64,000 bases of DNA from GCA-002733465 sp039969155 (GCA_039969155.1 JBDVOJ010000129.1:1-64000); one strand, 5' to 3'; positions 26,171-36,094 are shown, numbered from the stretch's first letter. Made by a program: numbers and translations. The notes: generated by a model not told the origin, from the sequence alone.

Positions 26171-27037
26171 ATGATGTCAAGCATGCAAAAAAAAATAACC
26201 CGACTATTTGCAGCCGCGTCCACCACACTGTTGGTCGCTAGTTGTGGTTACTCGGATTACCCTGGTCATCCGGCGCACAATACTCACACCGAAGCCTACG
26301 TTCCAGCGTGGAACACTGTTATATCCGGTTGGGATGCCGACTGGGACGGAACATACGTCTATACAGTGGACTACAACCACCAAAAGTGGATGAAAAAAGA
26401 CTATCAGTTCGATGTAAAAATCACCAGTTATAGAAACGTGGTGCAGAACTCATATCCACACCGACCAAATGTATTCCCTTCAGGTGCAGGCTTTGAAGGC
26501 GCAACTGGTTTTGCTGGCGGAACATTTGGCAGCTACTGGATTGCTAACGACATGGATGCTGATGTTGATGGTGGATTAGACAATTTTGACCAAAGCCAAC
26601 CACTTGACGCGGATGGTAACTGGATTGAACCAGGACTTATTTTAGTCTCTTCGGTGCCAGAGCAAGAAGTTGATGGTTATGACTGGGATCTACAATCGAA
26701 TATTAAAAATGCCTCACAGCTTTTAGGTAGCATTATTGATAACGGCGGTTCCATCAATGGATTAAACCTTGGTTTAAATGCAGTTACTTTAAACAATCAG
26801 AAGTTTAACATTGAAACTTTTAACATTGGTTTTTCAACCAATGGTGGTGGACAAAACGAAATTTTGATCAAAAACCAACCATCAGCAAAAAGTTTAATCA
26901 ATACCATTATTGCTAATACTCAAGATCTAAAAAGAGCAGAGCTTAAACTGCACTTTGATAACGGAATGGAAATCGCTATGCCTAAAGGTTTAGCTGTTAT
27001 GTTTAACCACAAAGCACTTGCGAAATTTGCTAAGTAA
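26171..27037 (+). CDS. Lipoprotein paired with a subtilisin, unknown role
   Basis: The protein has 288 residues with a lipobox VASC (Cys26). The body is rich in Gly, Asp and aromatic residues, including a Trp/Asp-rich start (VISGWDADWDGTYVYTVDY) and an acidic segment (NDMDADVDGGLDNFD) that could bind calcium. The C-terminal ~90 residues look alpha/beta. AAGGAG lies five bases before the ATG at 26171 (a second ATG follows directly). The subtilisin gene begins 26 bases after its stop with an equally strong AAGGAG, so the two are co-transcribed. I infer that the lipoprotein helps display, fold or inhibit the protease, or acts with it; no homologue is recognised. Confidence 0.65.
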   Translation: MMSSMQKKITRLFAAASTTLLVASCGYSDYPGHPAHNTHTEAYVPAWNTVISGWDADWDGTYVYTVDYNHQKWMKKDYQFDVKITSYRNVVQNSYPHRPNVFPSGAGFEGATGFAGGTFGSYWIANDMDADVDGGLDNFDQSQPLDADGNWIEPGLILVSSVPEQEVDGYDWDLQSNIKNASQLLGSIIDNGGSINGLNLGLNAVTLNNQKFNIETFNIGFSTNGGGQNEILIKNQPSAKSLINTIIANTQDLKRAELKLHFDNGMEIAMPKGLAVMFNHKALAKFAK

Positions 27038-27063
27038 ACTAACTAGTTAAGGAGATATATCTA

Positions 27064-28455
27064 ATGAAATTACGTACTAATAAAAAACTAGTTGCCAGCT
27101 TAGTTGTTGCAGCATTAACAACGGCTAGTGGGTCTGTATTAGCTGCTGACACGACTAACGTTATTGTTAAATTAAAAAACAGCAATGCACCTTTTGCCGC
27201 GCTCAACCAAACTCGCACACCAGAGTCAATGAAAGCAATGAGTCAGCAACGCGGAGCGTCAGTAAGAGCTTTTGCCGACACTAATCAGATAGAAGCAAAG
27301 CATGTTTACAAGAATGTCTATTATGGCTTCTCTGCAAGCGTTACCGCAGATCAAATGAAGTCTTTACAAAACAATCCTGATGTCATCGGAGTTTACCCAG
27401 ACGTGACATATCGAATTGTTGATATTCCGGAGAACTACACGCCTCCTGTCACTTCAAAGATGAATCGCAAAATAATAGACTGGCCACAAACGGTTCCACA
27501 AGGTCCTGCGGAGTCGGGTTCTGCCGATTCGGCTTATACAGGTGCAGGTCAACATGTTTATGTTATCGATACCGGTATTGATGTCGCGCAAAACGATATT
27601 AAAAATAACTTAGGCGCTTCTTATGCCGCTGAAGTTTGTGCTGACCCTGTAAACTGTGATGCGGACTACGATGATGATCACAGTCATGGTACTCATGTTG
27701 CTGGTACGGTTGCAGCTGCAGATAACTCAATCAACGTCGTTGGTGTTGCTCCAGCTGCTACGGTACACGCTGTTAAAGTTTGTACAGCTGAAGGCAGCTG
27801 TCCTTCATCATCGATTCTTGACGGTTTAGATTGGGCTGTCGCAGATATGACTGATCGTGGTATGTCTGCCATTGCTAACTTGAGTTTAGGTGGTTCTGAC
27901 CCATCGGATAAAGGCACTTGTGACGAAACAGGATACACCGGCGAGCATGCGGTGGCAGAATCCTATTGTAATGCAGCTCACGCTGGTATGGTTGTAGTGG
28001 TTGCTGCAGGAAACTCAGCTTCTGATGCAGTTGATTATGCTCCAGCAGGCTATGATTCAACGATTACAGTCAGTTCGTACACTAGCTACGATGATTTATT
28101 TGGTGAAGCTGTTTTCACTGGGTTCAGTAACTATGGACAAGGACCTAATGACTTTAGTTCGAATGACTCAGGGGTGATCACAATTGCCGCTCCAGGTAAC
28201 GCGATTGTTTCACTTAACCGTACTCATGCTGTCACGACTTTGAGTGGTACATCAATGGCTTCACCAGCGGTTGCAGGTGCTGCTGCGATGATTATGGAAA
28301 AGCATCCTCAAGCGATGGACTACTCTGCATTTGTTAATGTTCGTCAAATGTTAGTGGACAATGCGACAATGCCGGTATCTTATACTGTTGATGACGGTAG
28401 CGCTGCACCACATGCCGAAGGGTTACTTAACGTTCGTTTTCTTGACGAAGAGTAA
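27064..28455 (+). CDS. Secreted subtilisin (S8A) with inhibitor-type propeptide
   Basis: The protein has 463 residues. A signal peptide ends near ...SVLAADTT and an I9-type propeptide follows (KHVYKNVYYGFSASVTADQM, DVIGVYPD). The catalytic triad is clear: Asp169 (VYVIDTGID), His208 (HGTHVAG) and Ser397 (SGTSMASPAVAG), with Asn in VVVAAGN as oxyanion residue. There is no C-terminal anchoring or secretion domain, so it is probably released to the periplasm or through type II secretion. AAGGAG lies close to the ATG. It is the second gene of a two-gene unit with the lipoprotein and is followed by a strong terminator. It degrades proteins outside the cell (inferred from family). Confidence 0.96.
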   Translation: MKLRTNKKLVASLVVAALTTASGSVLAADTTNVIVKLKNSNAPFAALNQTRTPESMKAMSQQRGASVRAFADTNQIEAKHVYKNVYYGFSASVTADQMKSLQNNPDVIGVYPDVTYRIVDIPENYTPPVTSKMNRKIIDWPQTVPQGPAESGSADSAYTGAGQHVYVIDTGIDVAQNDIKNNLGASYAAEVCADPVNCDADYDDDHSHGTHVAGTVAAADNSINVVGVAPAATVHAVKVCTAEGSCPSSSILDGLDWAVADMTDRGMSAIANLSLGGSDPSDKGTCDETGYTGEHAVAESYCNAAHAGMVVVVAAGNSASDAVDYAPAGYDSTITVSSYTSYDDLFGEAVFTGFSNYGQGPNDFSSNDSGVITIAAPGNAIVSLNRTHAVTTLSGTSMASPAVAGAAAMIMEKHPQAMDYSAFVNVRQMLVDNATMPVSYTVDDGSAAPHAEGLLNVRFLDEE

Positions 28456-28512
28456 GCTATAGGCATAACTTACTTCTTCTTAATGCAATACTAGGATAAC
28501 AGTAAGCCAATC

Positions 28513-28542
28513 AAAAAAGCGCCGATATTTCGGCGCTTTTTT
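28513..28542. terminator. Intrinsic terminator after the subtilisin gene
   Basis: AAAAAAGCGCCGA pairs with TCGGCGCTTTTTT around a four-base loop (TATT). The T run after the stem on the plus strand and the matching A run before it make it usable on both strands. Confidence 0.93.
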
Positions 28543-28681
28543 ATGATCAGCTTTTAGCAATTCCTTCTGGCTTTCGCTCACGGTCAAATTGCTACACTCT
28601 GTTACAAAAACTACAATCCGTTACGCTAATTGTTCGAACAATTTCTTATAGTCACGTCACACAAACCTATAGGATATCGAA

Positions 28682-29842
28682 ATGAAACTAATTAACAATT
28701 ATGCCTTTACTTTAATACTGCTTCTTTTTTTAATGGCGCTTACAGCTTGCGGTAGTTCCGACAATGAAATTGATACAGTAGTTCCCCCTCCAATGACGAA
28801 CGATACTGACTACCAACAGCTCATTAACGCCAGTATTTCAGAATCTTTACCGGGTGTTATTTTAAATATAGATGGTCCAACGATTAACTTTATCGGCAGT
28901 GCGGGACTATCCAATATAGAGAATAATACCGAGATGTTGACTAACGATGTAATGCCGACCGGAAGTTCCGGAAAGAAAGCCACCGCATTACTTGTAGGTT
29001 TGCTATACGAGCAAGGAATGTTAGATATTGATTTGACCATTGACCAATATTTGCCAGCTGAACTATTAGCCCAAATAGAAAACAGTAAACAAATGACTAT
29101 AAGACAACTACTGAGACATACTGCTGGAGTGCATGACTATCTTGATGATGCTACGGCCGGTAACTGGTTTGACGCCATTATAGCCGATCCAACATCGATC
29201 AAAACTGATGAATACGCACTGCAATTTGCACTCAATCAACCAGCCTATTTTGAACCAGGAACTGATTTTCAGTACTCGAATAGTGGTTACCTACTTGCTG
29301 GCCTAATATTGGATCAAGTATTAGGGGAACATCACTACCGAGCAATGCGCGAATTAGTTTTCGAGCCTCTTGGATTGCAAGACACATACTATAACGCTCT
29401 CGAAAAAGAGCGCGGAGAAATTATATCAGGTTACTTCAATGATGAAGGTGCGTTGTTAGATACTAAACCGCTTTATGAAAATATTGGAGTCGCAGATGCA
29501 CCATTAATATCAAGCGTGACCGACATGTCAAAGCTTATTAAAAGTATTGTCACTGATACCACGCTAATTAGTGAAGAAGTTAGGACGCTTCTAATTGGTG
29601 AGGAAAACCTGACCGATATAGGTGATGGTGTCTTTTACGGAATGGGAATGATGAAAGAAACTATCAACGGCAAAACGGTGTATCACCATGGAGGAGATGA
29701 ACCGGGATACATGACAACGAATATCTACGTCTTAGACAATGATACTAGTATGACACTCTTTGTTAACTGCAATTCATTTGATACTTGCGAGTCGCAAGCG
29801 TCCCAGCTAATCGACTCAATTTTAGTTACTCTACTGGAATAA
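28682..29842 (+). CDS. Beta-lactamase-like serine hydrolase lipoprotein
   Basis: The protein has 386 residues with a lipobox LTAC, so it is membrane anchored and faces the periplasm. It belongs to the class C beta-lactamase/penicillin-binding-protein-like serine hydrolases. The SxxK element is in MPTGSSGKKATA (two adjacent serines leave the exact Ser open), the Tyr motif is YSN in DFQYSNSGY, and the HxG motif is HHGG near the C-terminus. Such lipoproteins are usually D,D-peptidases, esterases or amide hydrolases rather than resistance enzymes. It stands alone after the subtilisin terminator, with a ribosome binding site AGGAT before the ATG. The substrate is unknown. Confidence 0.88.
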   Translation: MKLINNYAFTLILLLFLMALTACGSSDNEIDTVVPPPMTNDTDYQQLINASISESLPGVILNIDGPTINFIGSAGLSNIENNTEMLTNDVMPTGSSGKKATALLVGLLYEQGMLDIDLTIDQYLPAELLAQIENSKQMTIRQLLRHTAGVHDYLDDATAGNWFDAIIADPTSIKTDEYALQFALNQPAYFEPGTDFQYSNSGYLLAGLILDQVLGEHHYRAMRELVFEPLGLQDTYYNALEKERGEIISGYFNDEGALLDTKPLYENIGVADAPLISSVTDMSKLIKSIVTDTTLISEEVRTLLIGEENLTDIGDGVFYGMGMMKETINGKTVYHHGGDEPGYMTTNIYVLDNDTSMTLFVNCNSFDTCESQASQLIDSILVTLLE

Positions 29843-29927
29843 CATTAATAGTTCTCTTTCAAGCAAAAAAGAAAAAACAAGCCCTGCAGCCAAAAGCTAG
29901 CAAATACATTGTTAGCTTTGTAACTAA

Positions 29928-31253
29928 CTAATTCGCGGAGCTTTTTGGTAACAATAATAGCGCAGCTTCTGTCATCGCTAACACGCCAGTTTGAATAGTT
30001 GGTTTAGGATCTGGTGCAAAATTCGCAGAGTGCAATGTTGGTAAACGTGAACCTGATTTCATAGCTTGCTGATATTTTTCCTGATTAACCGTCCCAAGCC
30101 TAAACATAAGGCTTGGGATTTTAGGTTCCACTTGACCGTACCTACCAAAATCTTCACCAACCATTTCTGGTTTTAGGGAGATAATATTGTCTGCTCCAAG
30201 CAACTTTTCAAATAAATTGGTTATCTGATCAGTCAGCTTGGGGTCATTGTATGCGGCCGGTGTTGACTCGTCCAACACCGTTACCACTGGTAATTGTTGC
30301 TCTGAAAGACCAGCTGCTAAACCTAAGTGTTTGGTCATTCGGCGAATCGAACTTAAAGTGTTTTTACGAACACTATCGGAATAAGAACGCAGAGTCAGTT
30401 GCAGTTTAACTTGATTGGAAATAATATTGTGTTGTGAACCACCATGGATTGATCCCACCGTCACCACAGCAGGTTCCAATGGTGATGTTTCTCGACTGAC
30501 AATTGTCTGAAGTGATTGGACAATTTGTGATGCTAGCACAATGGGGTCTTTAGTATTGTGAGGATAAGCTCCATGACCTCCTTGCCCTTTCACAAGAATA
30601 TCCACCGAATCGACATTGGCCATGGCAAAGCCTTTTACCGTACCTATTTTACCAGCTGGAATATCCGCAGAAACATGAATGGCTAAATTATAGTCAGGCC
30701 GCGGAAACTTTTCGAATAGCCCTTCCGCAAGCATAGCTTTAGCGCCACCACTTCGTTCTTCTGCAGGCTGACCAATCATCAGCAAGGTACCAGACCAGTT
30801 ATTCTTTGCTTCAATAAGCCTTCTAGCTGTGCCAGTAAACACCGTCATATGAATATCATGACCACAAGCATGCATGGTATAAGTTTGCTTACCATCTCGA
30901 CCTTTCATTGTTTTTGAACTGGCATAGGAGAGCCCGGTTTGCTCTTTTATCGGCAAGGCATCGAGATCCGTTCTAATCATAACCGTTGGGCCTGCACCGT
31001 TTTTGTATACACCAACTACTCCATGTCCGCCAAAGTTGGTGGTTACATCGAACCCAAGACCTTTAAGCTCTGTTGCAATTCGTTTCGCAGTTAAAGCTTC
31101 TTCAAATGAAATTTCGGGATGCTGATGCAAATGCTTATAAAGACTATCAAGGTAAGGGTAATCATTATCGATTTGTTTACTTAATGGTTCTTTTGCAAAA
31201 CTCGATGCACAAAAGAGTAGTGACGTGCTTAATAGCAGTGTTTTTATTATCAT
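29928..31253 (-). CDS. M20-family amidohydrolase (N-acyl amino acid hydrolase type), exported
   Basis: The protein has about 441 residues and is an M20D-type metal-dependent hydrolase that removes an acyl group from an N-acyl amino acid. A signal peptide precedes the mature start near ...CASSFAKEP. The metal motif is HACGHDIHMT (near residue 125) with the downstream ligand GEEFSG-like AEERSGGAK, and the closing motif GEDFGRYGQ. The dimerisation (lid) domain lies in the middle (KGQGGHGAYPHNTKDPI). A longer frame up to 31301 is open, but the ATG at 31253 begins the signal peptide and is the natural start. A single-gene unit. Confidence 0.92.
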   Translation of the reverse strand: MIIKTLLLSTSLLFCASSFAKEPLSKQIDNDYPYLDSLYKHLHQHPEISFEEALTAKRIATELKGLGFDVTTNFGGHGVVGVYKNGAGPTVMIRTDLDALPIKEQTGLSYASSKTMKGRDGKQTYTMHACGHDIHMTVFTGTARRLIEAKNNWSGTLLMIGQPAEERSGGAKAMLAEGLFEKFPRPDYNLAIHVSADIPAGKIGTVKGFAMANVDSVDILVKGQGGHGAYPHNTKDPIVLASQIVQSLQTIVSRETSPLEPAVVTVGSIHGGSQHNIISNQVKLQLTLRSYSDSVRKNTLSSIRRMTKHLGLAAGLSEQQLPVVTVLDESTPAAYNDPKLTDQITNLFEKLLGADNIISLKPEMVGEDFGRYGQVEPKIPSLMFRLGTVNQEKYQQAMKSGSRLPTLHSANFAPDPKPTIQTGVLAMTEAALLLLPKSSAN

Positions 31254-31471
31254 TAATCGCTTTCTTATGATTTTTGGTAGACTAAACATTGACCATATCA
31301 AATAAGTCCCTATGGGTTCAAGTGGTAGCCAAACTACTAAGTTTCAAAGTGCGGCTTGTTTTTGCTAACTCTATGCCCACTAAGATATAAGTATATAATC
31401 CAATGGTATGTCACAATCGTACCGATAGTTACTCTAGTATCTAATTCATCCGAAAAAAGAGAATCAACCTT

Positions 31472-32314
31472 ATGTCTGAATCATCCCAATACACTCCGCC
31501 TAAAGTTTGGACGATGGATCAAAAGAGCGGTGGTAAATTCGCCGATATCAACCGACCGACCGCCGGCGCCACTCATCAAAAAGAACTCCCTATAGGTAAA
31601 CATCCTCTACAGCTTTACTCCCTGGCAACACCTAATGGCGTCAAAGTGACTATTTTGCTTGAAGAGCTATTAGCCAAAGGAATTGAACAAGCTGAATATG
31701 ATGCATGGTACATCGATATCAATGAAGGCGACCAATTTGGCAGTGGTTTTGTGGAAGTTAACCCAAACTCTAAAATTCCAGCCTTAATGGATCATTCAAC
31801 CGCACCAGCGACTCGCATATTTGAGTCGGGAGCTATCATGGTTTATTTAGCTGAAAAGTTTAATGCTTTTTTACCAAACGACCCAAGTGAAAAAGCGGAG
31901 TGTTTGTCCTGGTTATTTTGGCAAATGGGTAGCGCGCCATTTCTGGGTGGCGGCTTCGGACATTTTTATGCCTATGCACCTGAAAAATTTGAATACCCTA
32001 TCAATCGATACGCCATGGAAGTTAAACGACAACTCGATGTACTGGATAGAAATTTAGCAGAGCGAAAGTATTTATGTGGCGATGAATACAATATTGCCGA
32101 TATGGCGGTGTACGCATGGTATGGCGTTTTAGTGCAAGGCAAGCTATATGATGCTGGAGAGTTTCTTGACGTTAAATCCTACAAGAATGTCATTCGGTGG
32201 AGCGAAGAGATAAAGCGACGGCCCGCTGTACAACGAGGACGTCGAGTTAATCGTAGCTGGGGCGAAGAAAGTTTACAGTTGCGAGAAAGACATAACTCAA
32301 GTGATTTAGATTGA
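31472..32314 (+). CDS. yghU: Glutathione S-transferase-like disulfide-bond oxidoreductase YghU
   Basis: The protein has 280 residues and reads nearly like E. coli YghU: PPKVWTMDQKSGGKFADINRP at the start, then IGKHPLQLYSLATPNGVKVTILLEEL, NPNSKIPALMDHS and the C-terminal all-helical half. YghU binds two glutathiones and reduces disulfides such as 2-hydroxyethyl disulfide, acting in the cytoplasm in thiol homeostasis. The ATG at 31472 is the YghU-type start (MSESSQYTPP). It is a single-gene unit, convergent with the large repeat lipoprotein gene. Confidence 0.96.
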   Translation: MSESSQYTPPKVWTMDQKSGGKFADINRPTAGATHQKELPIGKHPLQLYSLATPNGVKVTILLEELLAKGIEQAEYDAWYIDINEGDQFGSGFVEVNPNSKIPALMDHSTAPATRIFESGAIMVYLAEKFNAFLPNDPSEKAECLSWLFWQMGSAPFLGGGFGHFYAYAPEKFEYPINRYAMEVKRQLDVLDRNLAERKYLCGDEYNIADMAVYAWYGVLVQGKLYDAGEFLDVKSYKNVIRWSEEIKRRPAVQRGRRVNRSWGEESLQLRERHNSSDLD

Positions 32315-32330
32315 AATATTTACATCAATG

Positions 32331-32370
32331 AAAAAACACGATAACTCACCCAGCGGCAAGATATCGTGTT
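32331..32370 (-). terminator. Intrinsic terminator of the BspA-repeat lipoprotein gene
   Basis: On the minus strand AACACGATA pairs with TATCGTGTT and is followed by a T run (the A run at 32331-32336 on the plus strand). It lies about 20 bases after the stop of the minus-strand gene. The stem is also present for the convergent yghU message, but without a T run there. Confidence 0.75.
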
Positions 32371-32389
32371 GGCAGTAAATTGACAATAT

Positions 32390-35300
32390 TTAAGGGATGG
32401 CGGGGCCACCATCGGTAATTATCCAAAGAAAATCATTGGTTAAAATATCTCTAGCCGATTGAGAGTCTGGTGAGAAAGTGGAGTTTCCAGCACCAAAACT
32501 CACTCCGTTTACAAGAGCCTGTTGGCTCCACCCCGTCAATAACAAGTCATAGTTTTCGCTAGAAAGAGTGACGTTCAGAAACATATTCTGCATATTTCTG
32601 ACACCTGATACATTCCAGCCCCCAATATTTTGGTCAAAAGCTTGAGCACTGTTAAACATTAACCTCATAGTCTGGACACTTGATACATTCCAATCCTCAA
32701 TATTTTGGTTGAACTGTAATGCTGTTTCAAACATCTTCTCCATATTGGTTACTTTTGATACATCCCATCCGCTGATATCTTGATTAAACACTGATGCTCC
32801 ACCAAATAAAAACCTCATATTGGTCACATTAGAAACATCCCATCCACCAATGTCTTGATTGAAATTTCCTGCAGCTCGAAACATTTCGCTCATATTAGTC
32901 ACGCTAGACACATCCCAAGCACCAATATTTTGATCAAAAGCAGTACCCAAAAACATTGAAAACATATTGGTAACTTTCGATACATTCCAGTCTCCAATCT
33001 CTAAATTAATTGAATCGCCGCCGGCGAACAGACTAGACATATCGGTCACTGTTGAAACATCCCAACCATTGATATCACCGGTTAAACTATCTGCATTATG
33101 GAACATACTTTTCATGCTCGTAACAAAAGACAGATCGGGATTTTCAAGGTCATTGATAACTAGGTTGGTCGCATTAAAGAAAGCCTGCTCCATCGATAAC
33201 CAAGAGCGCTGTCCCCATTGCTCAACTGAAAGTAATTTTGGAGAATCCGTAAGACTCGCATCAAATGTTGCATCAAAATAAGGTTGAGGAAATGCCCCGG
33301 TGATAGAAACCGTGTAAGTACCGACGACATCATAAGTATGTGTTATATCGGCTGTGACATTTTCATCCGTGGTACCATCGCCCCAATCAACATTAAAATC
33401 GTAAGTAAAATCGGGTGAGACCTTAATGGTAATTTGATTATCGTCACTGGCACCTGCATTATCGGTTTTCCAAGTGGTAATAAATGCGGTTTCTTCTTGA
33501 ATGATTATATCAATTGCTACCTCGCTACTGCCAAGCTCATTGATCGCGGTAATATTTGCAACAGTAGAAGCTTGAGCCGCAAGTGGCACACCCACTATTT
33601 CACAACTAAGGCTATTGCTAGTCAACTGAACACTAAGACCATCCGGTAAATTATTAGCAGTACACTCATCAACATGCCCACCCAAATTGTTGATGGTAAA
33701 TAAAACGCTATTGTTCGTGTAAAGATTTAAGGACGTCGCTTGCAATTCTGGTGCTGTAACAAAACCACCATCGGTAATCGTCCAACCAAAAGTATCTGTT
33801 AAAACAGCCCTTGCAGACTCGCCATTGACAGTAAATAAACTCGCTCCAGCATCAAATGAAACGTTTTCCTGTAGGCTAAGAGCAGACCAACCGATTAACA
33901 GCGCATCGTAATTAGACGCAGACAATGAAATGCCGTTAAACATATTCGACATATTCGCCACGTTTGAAACATTCCAAGACCCTATGTCTTGATTGAAACT
34001 GGCTGCATCTCGAAACATATTATCTGTTCTGGTCACACTGGACACGTCCCAGGCACCAATATCTTGATCAAAAACAATGGCGCCTCTAAACACCCCTTGC
34101 ATATTGGTGACATTAGAAACACCCCACGCCCCTATGTCTTGATTGAAACTGGCTGCATCTCGAAACATATCTCTCATATTGGTCACACTGGATACATCCC
34201 AGCCACCAATGTTTTGGTCAAACGCTACTGCATTAGCAAACATCCCTTGCATGTCGCTGACGTTCGAGACATTCCAAGACCCTATGTCTTGATTGAAGCT
34301 GGCAGCCCGAAAAAACAAATCCCCCATATTGGTCACGCTGGACACATCCCAGGCGCCTATATTTTGGTCAAACGCATTGGCCCTGGCAAACACCCCTCGC
34401 ATGTTAGTGACGTTTGAAACATCCCAAGATCCAATATCTTGATTAAATAGCTCTGCATCCAAAAACATATTAGACATGTCCGTCACGCTAGAAACGTCCC
34501 AAGATCCAATATTTTGGTTAAAAGACTCTGCAAAAGTGAAGAGCCCACTCATATTGTTCACACTAGATACGTCCCAATCTCCGATATCTTGATTAAACGC
34601 CAACGCCTCTTCAAACATATGAGACATATCCGTCACACTGGAGACATCCCAAGAACCGATGTTTTGATTAAATTCCGCCGAAAAGAAAAACATGAAAGAC
34701 ATATCCGTCACATTGGAAACATCCCAAGCACTAATATCGCTGTTAAAGTTAGCTGAATTAGCAAACATACTGCTCATGCTTTTTACGCGAGACAAGTCAG
34801 GGTTTGTTTCATCATTAATGACCAAATCCACAACGTCAAAGAAAGCTTGCTCCATCGATAACCAAGGACGATTACCCCATTGCTCAATCGTCAATAATTT
34901 TGATGAATCTGCATCGAAAGTATTTGCAAAAAATGGCTGTGGGTAAGTGCCTGTAATCGACACCTCATAAACGCCAGGTGCCGCATAGGTATGAGTGATA
35001 TCCGCAGTCACATTGTCATCGAATGAACCATCGCCCCATTCAACCCGGAAGTTATAGCTAAAATCAGGCGAAACTTGAATGGTAATTTGGTCATCATTAC
35101 TGGAACCAAAATTATCCGTTTTCCAAGTGGTTATGTAGGGCGTTACTTCATCCACTTGAAAAGAAATCGTTGCCGTTGAATTACCGCTGACATTGGTTGC
35201 GGTGACGGTAAAACTGCTCGGCTCAGTCACCAATATTGCTTCACCGGTGAGATGGCAGGTATTGGTATCGCTGGATAGAGCCACGACAAACCCTTCAGGA

Positions 35301-36094
35301 AGGGGGTCGGCAACACATTCACTCAACTCGCCACCGCCAGCATTTTCCAGAACTAAATTAATTAATTGCCCTTGAACAAAAATCAAATCGCTCACATCTG
35401 ACAACAGCGGAGAAGTCACAACAACCGCTATCTCAACCGCCGCATTACTGCTACCCGCTGAGTTAGTCGCGGTGATGGTATGCGTGGTGGCTGCTTGAGT
35501 TTCAGTTGGCGTACCGCTGACTTCACAGGTACTGGCATCCCCTGAAACCGCTACGGCTAAACCTAACGGTAAACTATCGGCAGCACATTCAGTTAATTCG
35601 CCGCCGCCGCTGTTTTCCATTGACACATTAAAGACTTGTCCCTGAAATAAAACCAACTCGCTAATGTCGGTAAGCTCGGGTAAAACTAAATCAGACACAA
35701 CACTGATATCAATCGCCGCATTACTGCTACCCGCCGAGTTAGTGGCGGTGACGGTATGTGTGGTGACTGCTTGCGTTTCAGTTGGCGTACCACTTATTTC
35801 ACACGTACTGGCATCCGCTGAGACTGCTACCGTTAAACCTAACGGTAAACTATCGGCAGAGCATTGAGTCAATTCTCCATCGCCATTATTAACAAATGAA
35901 ATAGTCGAGATTTCAGTGTCAACGAGCAGTTCTTGGACGGAAGCTACTACCAATGCAGGTGCTGATAACTGAGGATCTGGGTTGGGGTTGGGATTAGGAT
36001 CGTTATCACCACCGCCCCCTCCGCCGCCGCACGCGCTAAGAATTAATGTCAGGAGTAATATACTGGATTTAAAGACTGATTGACTGTGTTTCAT
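32390..36094 (-). CDS. Large surface lipoprotein with BspA repeats and PKD domains in two tandem modules
   Basis: The protein has about 1234 residues with a lipobox LSAC followed by Gly7 and Asn/Pro (residues 24-45). It has Ig-like domains at ~50-310 (three copies of ...LPLGLTVAVSxDASTCEISGTPTETQ), a PKD domain (FRVEWGDGSFDDNVTADITHTYAAPGVYEVSITG region), then eleven BspA/DUF285 repeats of 25 residues (FNQDIGSWDVSNVTNMRGVF and variants), one more Ig-like domain, a second PKD and seven more repeats. The BspA repeats resemble surface leucine-rich-like folds that bind host or matrix proteins in other bacteria. Unusual is the whole-module duplication (Ig-PKD-repeats twice). The start at 36094 begins the signal peptide (MKHSQSVFK); 36118 is also open. 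A role in attachment is inferred. Confidence 0.85.
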   Translation of the reverse strand: MKHSQSVFKSSILLLTLILSACGGGGGGGDNDPNPNPNPDPQLSAPALVVASVQELLVDTEISTISFVNNGDGELTQCSADSLPLGLTVAVSADASTCEISGTPTETQAVTTHTVTATNSAGSSNAAIDISVVSDLVLPELTDISELVLFQGQVFNVSMENSGGGELTECAADSLPLGLAVAVSGDASTCEVSGTPTETQAATTHTITATNSAGSSNAAVEIAVVVTSPLLSDVSDLIFVQGQLINLVLENAGGGELSECVADPLPEGFVVALSSDTNTCHLTGEAILVTEPSSFTVTATNVSGNSTATISFQVDEVTPYITTWKTDNFGSSNDDQITIQVSPDFSYNFRVEWGDGSFDDNVTADITHTYAAPGVYEVSITGTYPQPFFANTFDADSSKLLTIEQWGNRPWLSMEQAFFDVVDLVINDETNPDLSRVKSMSSMFANSANFNSDISAWDVSNVTDMSFMFFFSAEFNQNIGSWDVSSVTDMSHMFEEALAFNQDIGDWDVSSVNNMSGLFTFAESFNQNIGSWDVSSVTDMSNMFLDAELFNQDIGSWDVSNVTNMRGVFARANAFDQNIGAWDVSSVTNMGDLFFRAASFNQDIGSWNVSNVSDMQGMFANAVAFDQNIGGWDVSSVTNMRDMFRDAASFNQDIGAWGVSNVTNMQGVFRGAIVFDQDIGAWDVSSVTRTDNMFRDAASFNQDIGSWNVSNVANMSNMFNGISLSASNYDALLIGWSALSLQENVSFDAGASLFTVNGESARAVLTDTFGWTITDGGFVTAPELQATSLNLYTNNSVLFTINNLGGHVDECTANNLPDGLSVQLTSNSLSCEIVGVPLAAQASTVANITAINELGSSEVAIDIIIQEETAFITTWKTDNAGASDDNQITIKVSPDFTYDFNVDWGDGTTDENVTADITHTYDVVGTYTVSITGAFPQPYFDATFDASLTDSPKLLSVEQWGQRSWLSMEQAFFNATNLVINDLENPDLSFVTSMKSMFHNADSLTGDINGWDVSTVTDMSSLFAGGDSINLEIGDWNVSKVTNMFSMFLGTAFDQNIGAWDVSSVTNMSEMFRAAGNFNQDIGGWDVSNVTNMRFLFGGASVFNQDISGWDVSKVTNMEKMFETALQFNQNIEDWNVSSVQTMRLMFNSAQAFDQNIGGWNVSGVRNMQNMFLNVTLSSENYDLLLTGWSQQALVNGVSFGAGNSTFSPDSQSARDILTNDFLWIITDGGPAIP
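32580..33100. repeat. BspA repeat block 2 (seven 75-bp units)
   Basis: Seven imperfect 75-base units encode the 25-residue BspA repeat near the C-terminus of the surface lipoprotein. The units differ more from each other than those of block 1. Confidence 0.8.
33938..34756. repeat. BspA repeat block 1 (eleven 75-bp units)
   Basis: About eleven units of 75 bases encode the 25-residue repeat. Neighbouring units often alternate FNQ and FDQ and DVSSV and DVSNV, giving a 50-residue higher-order pattern that suggests expansion by duplication of two units at a time. Confidence 0.8.

Noticed and set aside
33989..34417. A plus-strand open frame of 142 codons rich in His and Gly across the BspA repeat block
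   Set aside because: It is the complement of the 75-base repeats: repeat structure keeps an antisense frame open. No ribosome binding site or codon signal.
32580..34756. Regular 75-base units that could look like a CRISPR array
   Set aside because: The units are coding and have no alternating invariant repeat and unique spacer; they encode BspA repeats.
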